In this document: positions 51,550 through 64,000 of the stretch, in pieces
Numbering within the stretch: the stretch's first letter is position 1
Layout of the letters: each line of letters opens with the position of its first letter
Assembly (NCBI GenBank): GCA_947623455.1
Contig: OX392532.1
Coordinates: 45,635,058-45,699,057, forward strand
DNA length: 64,000 bases
DNA from: Mimachlamys varia
Lineage: Eukaryota > Mollusca > Bivalvia > Pectinida > Pectinidae
Reading direction: 5' to 3'
Program-made: the position numbers and the translations under genes
Notes under the pieces: generated by a model
The model's input: only the letters and a program-made list of their open reading frames with translations
What the model was told of the DNA's origin: nothing
Database searches by the model: none

Positions 51550-52323
51550 CCTGGCGATGACGCCCGACATTTAGACAGATTGAAGTCTGTTGTCAGTTTT
51601 CCCTGGCGATGACGCCCGACATTAAGACAGATTGAAGTCTGGTGTCAGTTTTCCCTGGCGATGACGCCCGACATTTAGACGGATTGAAGTCTGGTGTCAG
51701 GTTTCCATGGCGATGACGACCGCCATTTAGACAGATTGAAGTCTGGTGTCAGTTTTGCCTGGCGATGACGCCCGCCATTTAGACAGATTGAAGTCTGGTG
51801 CCAGTTTTGCCTGGCGATGACGCCCGACATTTAGACAGATTGAAGCCTGGTGTCAGTTTTTCCTGGCGATGACGCCCGACATTTAGACAGATTGAAGCCT
51901 GGTGTCAGTTTTCCCTGGCGATGACGCCCGACATTTAGACAGATTGAAGTCTGTTGTCAGTTTTTCCTGGCGATGACGCTCGACATTTAGACAGATTGAA
52001 GTCTGGTGTCAGTTTTTCCTGGCGATGACGCCCGACATTTAGACGGATTGAAGCCTGGTGTCAGTTTTCCCTGGCGATGACGCCCGACATTTAGACAGAT
52101 TGAAGCCTGGTGTCAGTTTTGCCTGGCGATGACGCCCGACATTTAGACAGATTGAAGTCTGGTGTCAGTTTTCCTGGCGATGACGCCCGACATTTAGACA
52201 GATTGAAGTCTGGTGTCAGTTTTCCCTGGCGATGACGCCCGACATTTAGACGGATTGAAGTCTGGTGTCAGTTTTCCCTGGCGATGACGCCCGACATTTA
52301 GACAGATTGAAGTCTGGTGTCAG
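51550..52323. repeat. 52-bp tandem array (15 units)
   Basis: The unit is ctggcgatgacgcccg, then acatttagacagattgaag, then tctggtgtcagttttcc. ctggcg landmarks run from 51551 to 52278, 14 periods minus one base. The missing base is a C in the unit ending at ttttcctgg near 52169. Variation is otherwise substitutional (acag/acgg, tctgg/cctgg/tctgt). It ends at ggtgtcagcacc, about 110 bp inside the right inverted arm. Confidence 0.95.
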
Positions 52324-52432
52324 CACCACGGTAAACAATGTACACACCTGATATTTTATCATGTTGTTTCACATTTATTCTCATGACGTGTACGAGTCGT
52401 CATTTCAATGCAACTAGGCGAAAATGTGATAC

Positions 52433-53313
52433 AGTATTTATCTCGACAGAGTTTCGTTGTACACTGTACATCCTGTATTCATTTTCCATGAAATGCAACC
52501 TGCAGACAGTATCTTCGGGGCTTTGTTTCCGGACTTTCCTGCCTTTCTTCTACATTGTCTTCAAAGCAACATACCGTTATAACGATTTTTATCTAAGAAA
52601 TGATGTCCCATGGCCCATTATGTGCGAGATACAGCGAACGCTCCTCTACACAGGAGTGTAACTACCTGTAATGCACGCACAAAACCTAGTGGCATAATTA
52701 TAAGATAGTGCACGCGCGAACCCTAATTACGTAATTATAACATAGTGCACACACGAAACCTAATGACGTAATTATTTATATGATAGTGCACGTGCGAACT
52801 CTAATGATGTAATTATAAGATAGTGCACGCACGAACCCTAATGACGTAATTATAAGATAGTGCACGCGCGAACCCTAATGACGTAATTATAAGATAGTGC
52901 ACGCGCGAACCCTAATGGCATAGTTGTAAGACAATACATGCGCGAACCCTAGTGGAATGGTTATAAGATAGTGCACGCGCGAACCCTAGTGGAATGGTTA
53001 TAAGATAGTGCACGCGCGAACCCTAATGGCATAGTTGTAAGATGCGAAATTGATAATACGGCGAAATTAATTTACACACCAAATTAGTGCACGTGTCACG
53101 ATGACAATGTAGACAAGCTCTCGACACTAGGCCACGTGACATTTACGGTTATCTCAAGGTCGGTTTACAAACTAACAATATATAGCCGTTTCAACCTCGT
53201 AACACCAAGAAGCATAAGAAAGAACTAGCGAGGACGGTCGCAGCGGTCGAACATGTATTTTTCCGAGTCAGGTAACATGTCCTCGAAGGCGAAGAAGGTA
53301 AAGGAATTTACAA
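52433..53313 (-). repeat. Right inverted arm, with expanded minisatellite
   Basis: Reverse complement of the left arm at 47860-48572. The inner block (about 52433-52670) matches the left arm through cctcctctacacaggagtg-like sequence and the gatgtcccatggcc region. The outer block (about 53072-53313) matches from the acacaccaaattagtg region to aaggaatttaca. Between them sits the 37-bp minisatellite, which explains why this arm is longer. Confidence 0.8.
52671..53044. repeat. 37-bp minisatellite inside the right arm (about 10 units)
   Basis: The unit is gatagtgcacgcgcgaac, then cctaatgacgtaattataa. Units vary (cacacacg, cacgtgcg, ggaatgg for gacgtaa) and one is lengthened near 52770. The left arm carries a single equivalent (tcttataattatgccac ... 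gcgcatgcatta, about 48322-48358), so the array probably grew from one copy after the arms formed. Confidence 0.88.
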
Positions 53314-54591
53314 TACATCTATACATGACTTCGGACAGGACAAGCTTGTTGGAACAAAGAAGAAAATAACTAAACAATTTACTGAATTGAAAATGACCAT
53401 TTATTTATTAAACGACAATTGAAATTACATTTCAAATACATAAAAGCAACCGTATGTATTAGAACTTTGGTCCAAAGTGGGGATACAAAACCGCCCCACC
53501 TTAAGCTACAAAGCTTAACCTACATGTACAAAGATAAATCCCTGATGCACACAAGTTACAATAAACGTAGCAAACAAAGTACTTTACATGACTGTAGGAA
53601 ATAAAACATGGGTGTAAGGTGGGGTACAAAAAATTCACCCCCTAAATCACAAAAGTATATACCTGGCAGCGCACAACAATTAACAATAAAATAATACCAT
53701 GTAAAAAAGATGTATCCCACACATCTCATACAGACCTTAACAAAAGGAGGATGCTGGGGAGGAGGCGGGTCAAGAAAATCCAACTTTAAATTGATGTAAA
53801 TCACTGACCTTGACTTGTGTCCAAAATTAATGACATATCTGTTGCAGCGGCTGGTGCTTACTGATACAGTGTTGTAGGAATATATAGACAAATTACTGGC
53901 GTAACCTTTCACCTCTTTAACCTTGCGCCCTCACTCTGTTACAAGGCCGTAAAGAGACTATTTTACGTTAGTGCTACACCTAAGCAATTTATCAAACAAA
54001 ACCTTTGATAAATCGATAATAATCCTCAACATGTATAAATGGTATTAAAATTACATTTTAATTGTTTATTATGATGGAGAGACAATTAATATACTTTAAG
54101 AGCGAAGTGGTTCGACCCAACCACTATTTTATGGTAGCGTGGCTGACTGGTCATAAGAGTTTGGGTATCAATCTGATTGATACCAAGTTCATAAAGAACT
54201 TTCATCTGTTTCTATCTTCCTTTGTAAATTAAGTAGACGTTGAATAGTGCTACTGTCAAAGACTTCTAAACAAAACTCGCATTCTAAAACTGGAAATTTC
54301 GTTTTAACAATCTTGCGTACCACGTCAATTCTAATACATACCTCCGGTATAAAAATAAATAAAGAACTTTTGCTTGATATTGGAGATTAAACAGGTAATT
54401 TAAAATTGAAATGCTTATTACAATTGCTACTTTTTTTCACTTAATTGTTTACATTTTACTTACATTTCATATTTGCTATACAATTAATATGTTAACGGAT
54501 TATCCGTGATGGAAAGCGCAGCTATACATATGTATCCCAACATTTTCACCTACTTTCGGTTCATACATTGAAAGTGTCTTGCCATCAACAT
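53314..54591. other. Single-copy region, no gene supported
   Basis: About 1.28 kb of AT-rich DNA between the inverted-repeat element and the last array. A 118-aa minus ORF (53556-53912) and a 61-aa plus ORF (53419-53604) overlap each other. They show no domain I recognise and are rejected as genes. I see no tRNA or rRNA. A segment near 54064-54084 (tttattatgatggagagac) resembles, in reverse complement, 47837-47857 just outside the left arm. Confidence 0.6.
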
Positions 54592-57500
54592 TCATACCCC
54601 CAGACTACATCCTGTCACAATACATATAAACCTGTGTTTAACGTTCAATATTTACATACCCTCAGACTACATCCTGTCACAATACATATAAAACCTGTGT
54701 TTAACGTTCAATATTTACATACCCCCAGACTACATCCTGTCACAATACATATAAAACCTGTGTTTAACGTTCAATATTTACATATCTCCAGACTACATCC
54801 TGTCACAATACATATAAAACCTGTATTTAACGTTCAATATTTACATACCCCCAGACTATATCCTGCCACAATACATATTAACCTGTGTTTAACGTTCAAT
54901 ATTTACATACCCCCAGACTACATCCTGTCACAATACATATAAAACCTGTGTTTAACGTTCAATATTTACATACCCCAGACTACATCCTGCCACAATACAT
55001 ATAAACCTGTGTTTAACGTTCAATATTTACATACCCCCAGACTACATCCTGTCACAATACATATAAACCTGTGTTTAACGTTCAATATTTACATACCCCC
55101 AGACTACATCCTGTCACAATACATATAAATCTGTGATTAACGTTCAATATTAACATACCCCCGGACTACATCCTGTCACAATACATACAAACCTGTGTTT
55201 AACGTTCAATATTTACATACCCCCGGACTACATCCTGTCACAATACATATAAAACTGTGTTTAACGTTCAATATTTATATACCCCCAGACTACATCCTGT
55301 CACAATACATATAAATCTGTGTTTAACGTTCAATATTTACACCCCCAGACTACATCCTGTCACAATACATATAAACCTGTGTTTAACGTTCAATATTTAC
55401 ATACCCCGGACTACATCCTGTCACAATACATATAAACCTGTGTTTAACGTTCAATATTTACATATCTCCAGACTACATCCTGTCACAATACATATAAACC
55501 TGTGTTTAACGTTCAATATTTATATACCCCCAGACTACATCCTGTCACAATACATATAAATCTGTGTTTAACGTTCAATATTTACATACCCCCGGATTAC
55601 ATCCTGTCACAATACATATAAAACTGTGTTTAACGTTCAATATTTATATACCCCCAGACTACATCCTGTCACAATACATATAAATCTGTGTTTAACGTGC
55701 AATATTTACACCCCCAGACTACATCCTGTCACAATACATATAAATCTGTGTTTAACGTTCAATATTTACATATCTCCAGACTACATCCTGTCACAATACA
55801 TATAAAACCTGTGTTTAACGTTCAATATTTACATACCCCCAGACTACATCCTGTCACAATACATATAAATCTGTGTTTAACGTTCAATATTTACATACCC
55901 CCAGACTACATCCTGTCACAATACATATAAACCTGTGTTTAACGTTCAATATTTACATACCCCCGGACTACATCCTGTCACAATACATATAAATCTGTGT
56001 TTAACGTTAAATATTTACGTACCCCCAGATTACATCCTGTCACAATACATATAAATCTGTGTTTAACTTTCAATATTTACATACCTCCAGACTACATCCT
56101 GTCACAATACATATAAATCTGTGTGTAACGTTCAATATTTACATAACGTTCAATATTTACGTACCCCCAGACTACATCCTGTCACAATACATATAAATCT
56201 GTGTTTAACGTTAAATATTTACGTACCCCCAGACTACATCCTGTCACAATACATATAAATCTGTGTTTAACTTTCAATATTTACATACCTCCAGACTACA
56301 TCCTGTCACAATACATATAAATCTGTGTGTAACGTTCAATATTTACGTACCTCCAGACTACATCCTGTCACAATACATATAAATCTGTGTTTAACGTTCA
56401 ATATTTACATACCCCCAGACTACATCCTGTCACAATACATATAAACCTGTGTTAAACGTTCAATATTTACATACCCCCAGACTACATCCTGTCACAATAC
56501 ATATAAACCTGTGTTAAACGTTCAATATTTACATACCCCCAGACTACATCCTGTCACAATACATATAAACCTGTCTTTAACGTTCAATATTTACATACCC
56601 CCAGACTACATCCTGTCACAATACATATAAACCTGTGTTTAACGTTCAATATTTACATACCCCCAGACTACATCCTGTCACAATACATATAAAACTGTGT
56701 TTAACGTTCAATATTTACATACCCCCAGACTACATCCTGTCACAATACATATAAAACTGTCTTTAACGTTCAATATTTACATACCCCCAGACTACATCCT
56801 GTCACAATACATATAAATCTGTGTTTAACGTTCAATATTTACATACCCACAGACTACATCCTGTCACAATACATATATATCTGTGTTTAACGTTCAATAT
56901 TTACATACCCCCAGACTACATCCTGTCACAATACATATAAACCTGTCTTTAACGTTCAATATTTACATACCCCCAGACTACATCCTGTCACAATACATAT
57001 AAATCTGTCTTTAACGTTCAATATTTACATACCCCCAGACTACATCCTGTCACAATACATATAAATCTGTCTTTAACGTTCAATATTTACATACCCCTAG
57101 ACTACATCCTGTCACAATACATATAAACCTGTGTTTAACGTTCAATATTTACATACCCCCAGACTACATCCTGTCACAATACATATAAATCTGTGTTTAA
57201 CGTTCAATATTTACATACCCCCAGACTACATCCTGTCACAATACATATAAAACTGTGTTTAACGTTCAATATTTACATACCCCCAGACTACATCCTGTCA
57301 CAATACATATAAATCTGTCTTTAACGTTCAATATTTACATACCCCCAGACTACATCCTGTCACAATACATATAAATCTGTGTTTAACGTTCAATATTTAC
57401 ATACCCCCAGACTACATCCTGTCACAATACATATAAATCTGTGTTTAACGTTCAATATTTACATACCCCCAGACTACATCCTGTCACAATACATATAAAT

Positions 57501-60500
57501 CTGTGTTTAACGTTCAATATTTACATACCCCCAGACTACATCCTGTCACAATACATATAAACCTGTGTTTAACGTTCAATATTTACATACCCCCAGACTA
57601 CATCCTGTCAAAATACATATAAATCTGTGTTTAACGTTCAATATTTACATACCCCCAGACTACATCCTGTCACATTACATATAAATCTGTGTTTAACATT
57701 CAATATTTACATACCCCCAGACTACATCCTGTCACAATACATATAAATCTGTGTTTAACGTTCAATATTTACATACCCCCAGACTACATCCTGTCACAAT
57801 ACATATAAATCTGTGTTTAACGTTCAATATTTACATACCCCCAGACTACATCCTGTCACAATACATATATACCTGTGTTTAACGTTCAATATTTACATAC
57901 CCCCAGACTGCATCCTGTCACAATACATATAAAACTGTCTTTAACGTTCAATATTTACATACCCCCAGACTACATCCTGTCACAATACATATAAATCTGT
58001 GTTTAACGTTCAATATTTACATACCCCCAGACTACATCCTGTCACAATACATATAAACCTGTGTTTAACGTTCAATATTTACATACCCCCAGACTACATC
58101 CTGTCACAATACATATAAACCTGTGTTTAACGTTCAATATTTACATACCCCCAGACTACATCCTGTCACAATACATATAAACCTGTGTTTAACGTTCAAT
58201 ATTTACATACCCCCAGACTACATCCTGTCACAATACATATAAACCTGTGTTTAACGTTCAATATTTACATACCCCCAGACTACATCCTGTCACAATACAT
58301 ATAAACCTGTGTTTAACGTTCAATATTTACATACCCCCAGACTACATCCTGTCACAATACATATAAACCTGTGTTTAACGTTCAATATTTACATACCCTC
58401 AGACTACATCCTGTCACAATACATATAAACCTGTGTTTAACGTTCAATATTTACATACCCCCAGACTACATCCTGTCACAATACATATAAACCTGTGTTT
58501 AACGTTCAATATTTACATACCCCCAGACTACATCCTGTCACAATACATATACAACTGTGTTTAACGTTCAATATTTACATAACGTTCAATATTTACGTAC
58601 CCCCAGACTACATCCTGTCACAATACATATAAACCTGTGTTTAACGTTCAATATTTACATACCCCCAGACTACATCCTGTCACAATACATATAAAACTGT
58701 GTTTAACGTTCAATATTTACATACCCCCAGACTACATCCTGTCACAATACATATAAAACTGTGTTTAACGTTCAATATTTACATACCCCCAGACTACATC
58801 CTGTCACAATACAAATAAATCTGTGTTTAACGTTCAATATTTACATACCCCCAGACTACATCCTGTCACAATACATATAAATCTGTGTTTAACGTTCAAT
58901 ATTTACATACCCCCAGACTACATCCTGTCACAATACATATAAACCTGTGTTTAACGTTCAATATTTACATACCCCCAGACTACATCCTGTCACAATACAT
59001 ATAAATCTGTCTTTAAGGTTCAATATTTACATACCCCCAGACTACATCCTGTCACAATACATATAAATCTGTCTTTAACGTTCAATATTTACATACCCCC
59101 AGACTACATCCTGTCACAATACATATAAAACTGTGGTTAACGTTCAATATTTACATACCCCCAGACTACATCCTGTCACAATACATATAAACCTGTGTTT
59201 AACGTTCAATATTTACATACCCCCAGACTACATCCTGTCACAATACATATAAATCTGTGTTTAACGTTCAATATTTACATACCCCCAGACTACATCCTGT
59301 CACAATACATATAAATCTGTGTTTAACGTTCAATATTTACATACCCCCAGACTACATCCTGTCACAATACATATATACCTGTGTTTAACGTTCAATATTT
59401 ACATACCCCCAGACTACATCCTGTCACAATACATATAAACCTGTGTTTAACGTTCAATATTTACATACCCCCAGACTACATCCTGTCACAATACATATAA
59501 ATCTGTGTTTAACGTTCAATATTTACATACCCCCAGACTACCTGTCACAATACATATAAACCTGTGTTTAACGTTCAATATTTACATACCCCCAGACTAC
59601 ATCCTGTCACAATACATATAAACCTGTGTTAAACGTTCAATATTTACATACCCCCAGACTACATCCTGTCACAATACATATAAAACTGTGTTTAACGTTC
59701 AATATTTACATACCCCCAGACTACATCCTGTCACAATACATATAAACCTGTGTTTAACGTTCAATATTTACATACCCCCAGACTACATCCTGTCACAATA
59801 CATATAAATCTGTGTTTAACGTTCAATATTTACATACCCCCAGACTACATCCTGTCACAATACATATAAACCTGTCTTTAACGTTCAATATTTATATACC
59901 CCCAGACTACATCCTGTCACAACACAAATAAATCTGTCTTTAAGGTTCAATATTTACATACCCCCAGACTACATCCTGTCACAATACATATAAATCTGTC
60001 TTTAACGTTCAATATTTACATACCCCCAGACTACATCCTGTCACAATACATATAAACCTGTGTTTAACGTTCAATATTTACATACCCCCAGACTACATCC
60101 TGTCACAATACATATAAATCTGTGTTTAACGTTCAATATTTACATACCCCCAGACTACATCCTGTCACAATACATATAAATCTGTGTTTAACGTTTAAAT
60201 TTTACATACCCCCAGACTACATCCTGTCACAATACATATAAACCTGTGTTTAACGTTCAATATTTACATACCCCCAGACTACATCCTGTCACAATACATA
60301 TAAACCTGTGTTTAACGTTCAATATTTACATACCCCCAGACTACATCCTGTCACAATACATATAAACCTGTGTTTAACGTTCAATATTTACATACCCCCA
60401 GACTACATCCTGTCACAATACATATAAACCTGTGTTTAACGTTCAATATTTACATACCCCCAGACTACATCCTGTCACAATACATATAAACCTGTGTTTA

Positions 60501-63500
60501 ACGTTCAATATTTACATACCCCCAGACTACATCCTGTCACAATACATATAAAACTGTGGTTAACGTTCAATATTTACATAACGTTCAATATTTACGTACC
60601 CCCAGACTACATCCTGTCACAATGCATATAAATCTATCTTGAACGTTCAATATTTACATACCCCCAGACTACATCCTGTCACAATACATATAAATCTGTG
60701 TTTAACTTTCAATATTTACGTACCTCCAGACTACATCCTGTCACAATACAAATAAATCTGTGTGTAACGTTCAATATGTACGTACCTCCAGACTACATCC
60801 TGTCACAATACATATAAATCTGTGTTTAACGTTCAATATTTACATACCCCCAGACTACATCCTGTCACAATACATATAAACCTGTGTTAAACGTTCAATA
60901 TTTACATACCCCCAGACTACATCCTGTCACAATACATATAAACCTGTCTTTAACGTTCAATATTTACATACCCCCAGACTACATCCTGTCACAATACATA
61001 TAAAACTGTGTTTAACGTTCAATATTTACATACCCCCAGACTGCATCCTGTCACAATACATATAAAACTGTGTTTAACGTTCAATATTTACATACCCCCA
61101 GACTACATCCTGTCACAATACATATAAATCTGTGTTTAACGTTCAATATTTACATACCCCCAGACTACATCCTGTCACAATACATATAAATCTGTGTTTA
61201 ACGTTCAATATTTACATACCCCCAGACTACATCCTGTCACAATACATATAAACCTGTCTTTAACGTTCAATATTTACATACCCCCAGACTACATCCTGTC
61301 ACAATACATATAAATCTGTGTTTAACGTTCAATATTTACATACCCCCAGACTACATCCTGTCACAATACATATAAACCTGTGTTTAACGTTCAATATTTA
61401 CATACCCCCAGACTACATCCTGTCACAATACATATAAATCTGTGTTTAACGTTCAATATTCACATACCCCCAGACTACATCCTGTCACAATACATATAAA
61501 CCTGTGTTTAACGTTCAATATTTACATACCCCCAGACTACATCCTGTCACAATACATATAAATCTGTCTTTAAGGTTCAATATTTACATACCCCCAGACT
61601 ACATCCTGTCACAATACATATAAATCTGTCTTTAACGTTCAATATTTACATACCCCCAGACTACATCCTGTCACAATACATATAAATCTGTGTTTAACGT
61701 TCAATATTTACATACCCCCAGACTACATCCTGTCACAATACATATAAACCTGTGTTTAACGTTCAATATTTACATACCCCCAGACTACATCATGTCACAA
61801 TACATATAAACCTGTCTTTAAGGTTCAATATTTACATACCCCCAGACTACATCCTGTCACAATACATATAAATCTGTGTTTAACGTTCAATATTTACATA
61901 CCCCCAGACTACATCCTGTCACAATACATATAAAACTGTGTTTAACGTTCAATATTTACATACCCCCAGACTACATCCTGTCACAATACATATAAACCTG
62001 TGTTTAACGTTCAATATTTACATACCCCCAGACTACATCCTGTCACAATACATATAAATCTGTCTTTAAGGTTCAATATTTACATACCCCCAGACTACAT
62101 CCTGTCACAATACATATAAATCTGTCTTTAACGTTCAATATTTACATACCCCCAGACTACATCCTGTCACAATACATATAAATCTGTGTTTAACGTTCAA
62201 TATTTACATACCCCCAGACTACATCCTGTCACAATACATATAAACCTGTGTTTAACGTTCAATATTTACATACCCCCAGACTACATCCTGTCACAATACA
62301 TATAAATCTGTGTTTAACGTTCAATATTTACATACCCCCAGACTACCTGTCACAATACATATAAACCTGTGTTTAACGTTCAATATTTACATACCCCCAG
62401 ACTACATCCTGTCACAATACATATAAACCTGTGTTAAACGTTCAATATTTACATACCCCCAGACTACATCCTGTCAAAATACATATAAACATGTGTTTAA
62501 CGTTCAATATTTACATACCCCCAGACTACATCCTGTCACAATACATATAAAACTGTGTTTAACGTTCAATATTTACATACCCCCAGACTACATCCTGTCA
62601 CAATACATATAAATCTGTGTTTAACGTTCAATATTTACATACCCCCAGACTACATCCTGTCACAATACATATAAATCTGTGTTTAACGTTCAATATTTAC
62701 ATACCCCCAGACTACATCCTGTCACAATACATATAAACCTGTCTTTAACGTTCAATATTTACATACCCCCAGACTACATCCTGTCACAATACAAATAAAT
62801 CTGTCTTTAACGTTCAATATTTACATACCCCCAGACTACATCCTGTCACAATACATATAAATCTGTGTTTAACGTTCAATATTTACATACCCCTAGACTA
62901 CATCCTGTCACAATACATATAAACCTGTGTTTAACGTTCAATATTTACATACCCCCAGACTACATCCTGTCACAATACATATAAATCTGTCTTTAACGTT
63001 CAATATTTACATACCCCCAGACTACCTGTCACAATACATATAAACCTGTGTTTAACGTTCAATATTTACATACCCCTAGACTACATCCTGTCACAAAACA
63101 TATAAACCTGTGTTTAACGTTCAATATTTACATACCCCCAGACTACATCCTGTCACAATACATATAAACCTGTGTTTAACGTTCAATATTTACATACCCC
63201 CAGACTACATCCTGTCACAATACATATAAACCTGTGTTTAACGTTCAATATTTACATACCCCCAGACTACATCCTGTCACAATACATATAAACCAGTGTT
63301 TAACGTTCAATATTTACATACCCCCAGACTACATCCTGTCACAATACATATAAAACTGTGGTTAACGTTCAATATTTACATAACGTTCAATATTTACATA
63401 CCCCCAGACTACATCCTGTCACAATGCATATAAATCTGTCTTTAACGTTCAATATTTACATACCCCCAGACTACATCCTGTCACAATACATATAAATCTG

Positions 63501-64000
63501 TGTTTAACTTTCAATATTTACGTACCTCCAGACTACATCCTGTCACAATACAAATAAATCTGTGTGTAACGTTCAATATGTACGTACCTCCAGACTACAT
63601 CCTGTCACAATACATATAAATCTGTGTTTAACGTTCAATATTTACATACCCCCAGACTACATCCTGTCACAATACATATAAACCTGTGTTAAACGTTCAA
63701 TATTTACATACCCCCAGACTACATCCTGTCACAATACATATAAATCTGTGTTTAACGTTCAATATTTACATACCCCCAGACTACATCCTGTCACAATACA
63801 TATAAATCTGTGTTTAACGTTCAATATTCACATACCCCCAGACTACATCCTGTCACAATACATATAAATCTGTGTTTAACGTTCAATATTTACATACCCC
63901 CAGACTACATCCTGTCACAATACATATAAATCTGTGTTTAACGTTCAATATTTACATACCCCCAGACTACATCCTGTCACAATACATATAAACCTGTGTT
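54592..64000. repeat. 62-bp tandem array (about 152 units), cut by window end
   Basis: The unit is catacccccagactacatc, then ctgtcacaatacatataa, then acctgtgtttaacgttc and aatattta. The position after ataaa varies (acc, atc, aac). Rare length variants are an 18-bp internal duplication of aacgttcaatatttacat at about 56144, 58581, 60580 and 63382, and a 5-bp deletion (gactacctgtcac) at about 59536, 62341 and 63020. The left edge (54592-55700) is more heterogeneous than the interior. Short ORFs (54568-54942, 55257-55559, 55688-55930) are by-products of variable unit lengths. Confidence 0.97.
60554..64000. repeat. About 2.8-kb higher-order repeat in the 62-bp array
   Basis: A distinctive run of variants beginning ctgtggttaacgttc at 60554 recurs at 63356. 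It comprises the 18-bp duplication, then cacaatgcatataaatc, then taactttcaatatttacg, then aatacaaataaatctgtg, then aatatgtacgtacctcc. The 5-bp deletion variants at 59536 and 62341 are also about 2.8 kb apart. The second copy runs out of the window. Confidence 0.85.

Larger units (their letters stand above)
47860..53313. mobile_element. Putative long-inverted-repeat (foldback) element, about 5.45 kb
   Basis: Sequence from 47860 to about 48572 reappears as its reverse complement at about 53313-52433. The region between holds two minisatellites and a 1.2-kb unique core but no transposase ORF. Matching inverted segments include tacatgttcgaccgctgcga (left, about 47919) against its complement near 53248, and acaaagccccgaagatactg (left, about 48501) against its complement near 52514. 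The arms are diverged by substitutions and by indels of 9-190 bp. The ends show no recognised terminal motif or target duplication. The architecture (long arms, tandem repeats inside, no obvious gene) resembles foldback-type or non-autonomous terminal-inverted-repeat transposons. Two separate copies of one repeat lying in opposite orientation is the main alternative. Confidence 0.65.

Noticed and set aside
53556..53912. 118-aa minus ORF as a hypothetical protein
   Set aside because: It overlaps another small ORF, has no recognisable domain, is AT-driven in composition and shows no start context or neighbouring exon signals that I can defend.
54568..55930. 80-124 aa ORFs in the 62-bp array
   Set aside because: They arise where unit length varies by one base at the array edge and disappear in the regular interior.

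Overview
No gene in this window can be defended. It is eukaryotic, repeat-dominated DNA, most likely from a marine invertebrate and plausibly a bivalve mollusc. The reasons are the lack of operon-like coding DNA, megabase-style stacking of long minisatellites, embedded foldback elements, and an AT-rich interlude with bivalve-like phrasing (for example TGACCTTGACCT at about 51300). The taxon is an inference; no marker gene is present. By eye, about nine tenths of the 64 kb is tandemly repeated. The long open reading frames are by-products of repeat periods divisible by three (45 and 51 bp) that happen to lack stops, and they are treated as artefacts.

Layout: (1) 1-6123, a 45-bp array that runs off the left edge. 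(2) 6124-6604, single-copy sequence. (3) 6605-8497, a 16-bp array abutting a 40-bp array. (4) 8498-34083, a complex satellite of 29/38/46-bp monomers carrying ten copies of a foldback element (five of 561-565 bp, five truncated to 490 bp), amplified in nested segmental duplications of about 1.9, 2.3 and 3.5 kb. (5) 34084-34840, single-copy sequence with a G16 run. (6) 34841-47700, a 38-bp array of about 338 units that keeps exact register. (7) 47860-53313, a previously hidden structure: two diverged inverted arms of about 0.7-0.9 kb enclosing a 51-bp array, a unique core and a 52-bp array, with a 37-bp minisatellite grown inside the right arm only. (8) 53314-54590, single-copy sequence. (9) 54592-64000, a 62-bp array that runs off the right edge.

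The content reads as a record of repeat birth and spread rather than as a pathway. A foldback element landed once in a short-period array and was carried along by segmental amplification. One amplified lineage lost exactly one arm of its palindrome, with the breakpoint at the hairpin tip. A minisatellite appears to have been born inside one arm of an inverted-repeat element, whose other arm still shows the single-copy state. The best candidates for something undescribed are the 47860-53313 inverted-repeat element and the foldback element with its paired TGACGTCA palindromes. All lengths, alignments and copy counts were made by eye.
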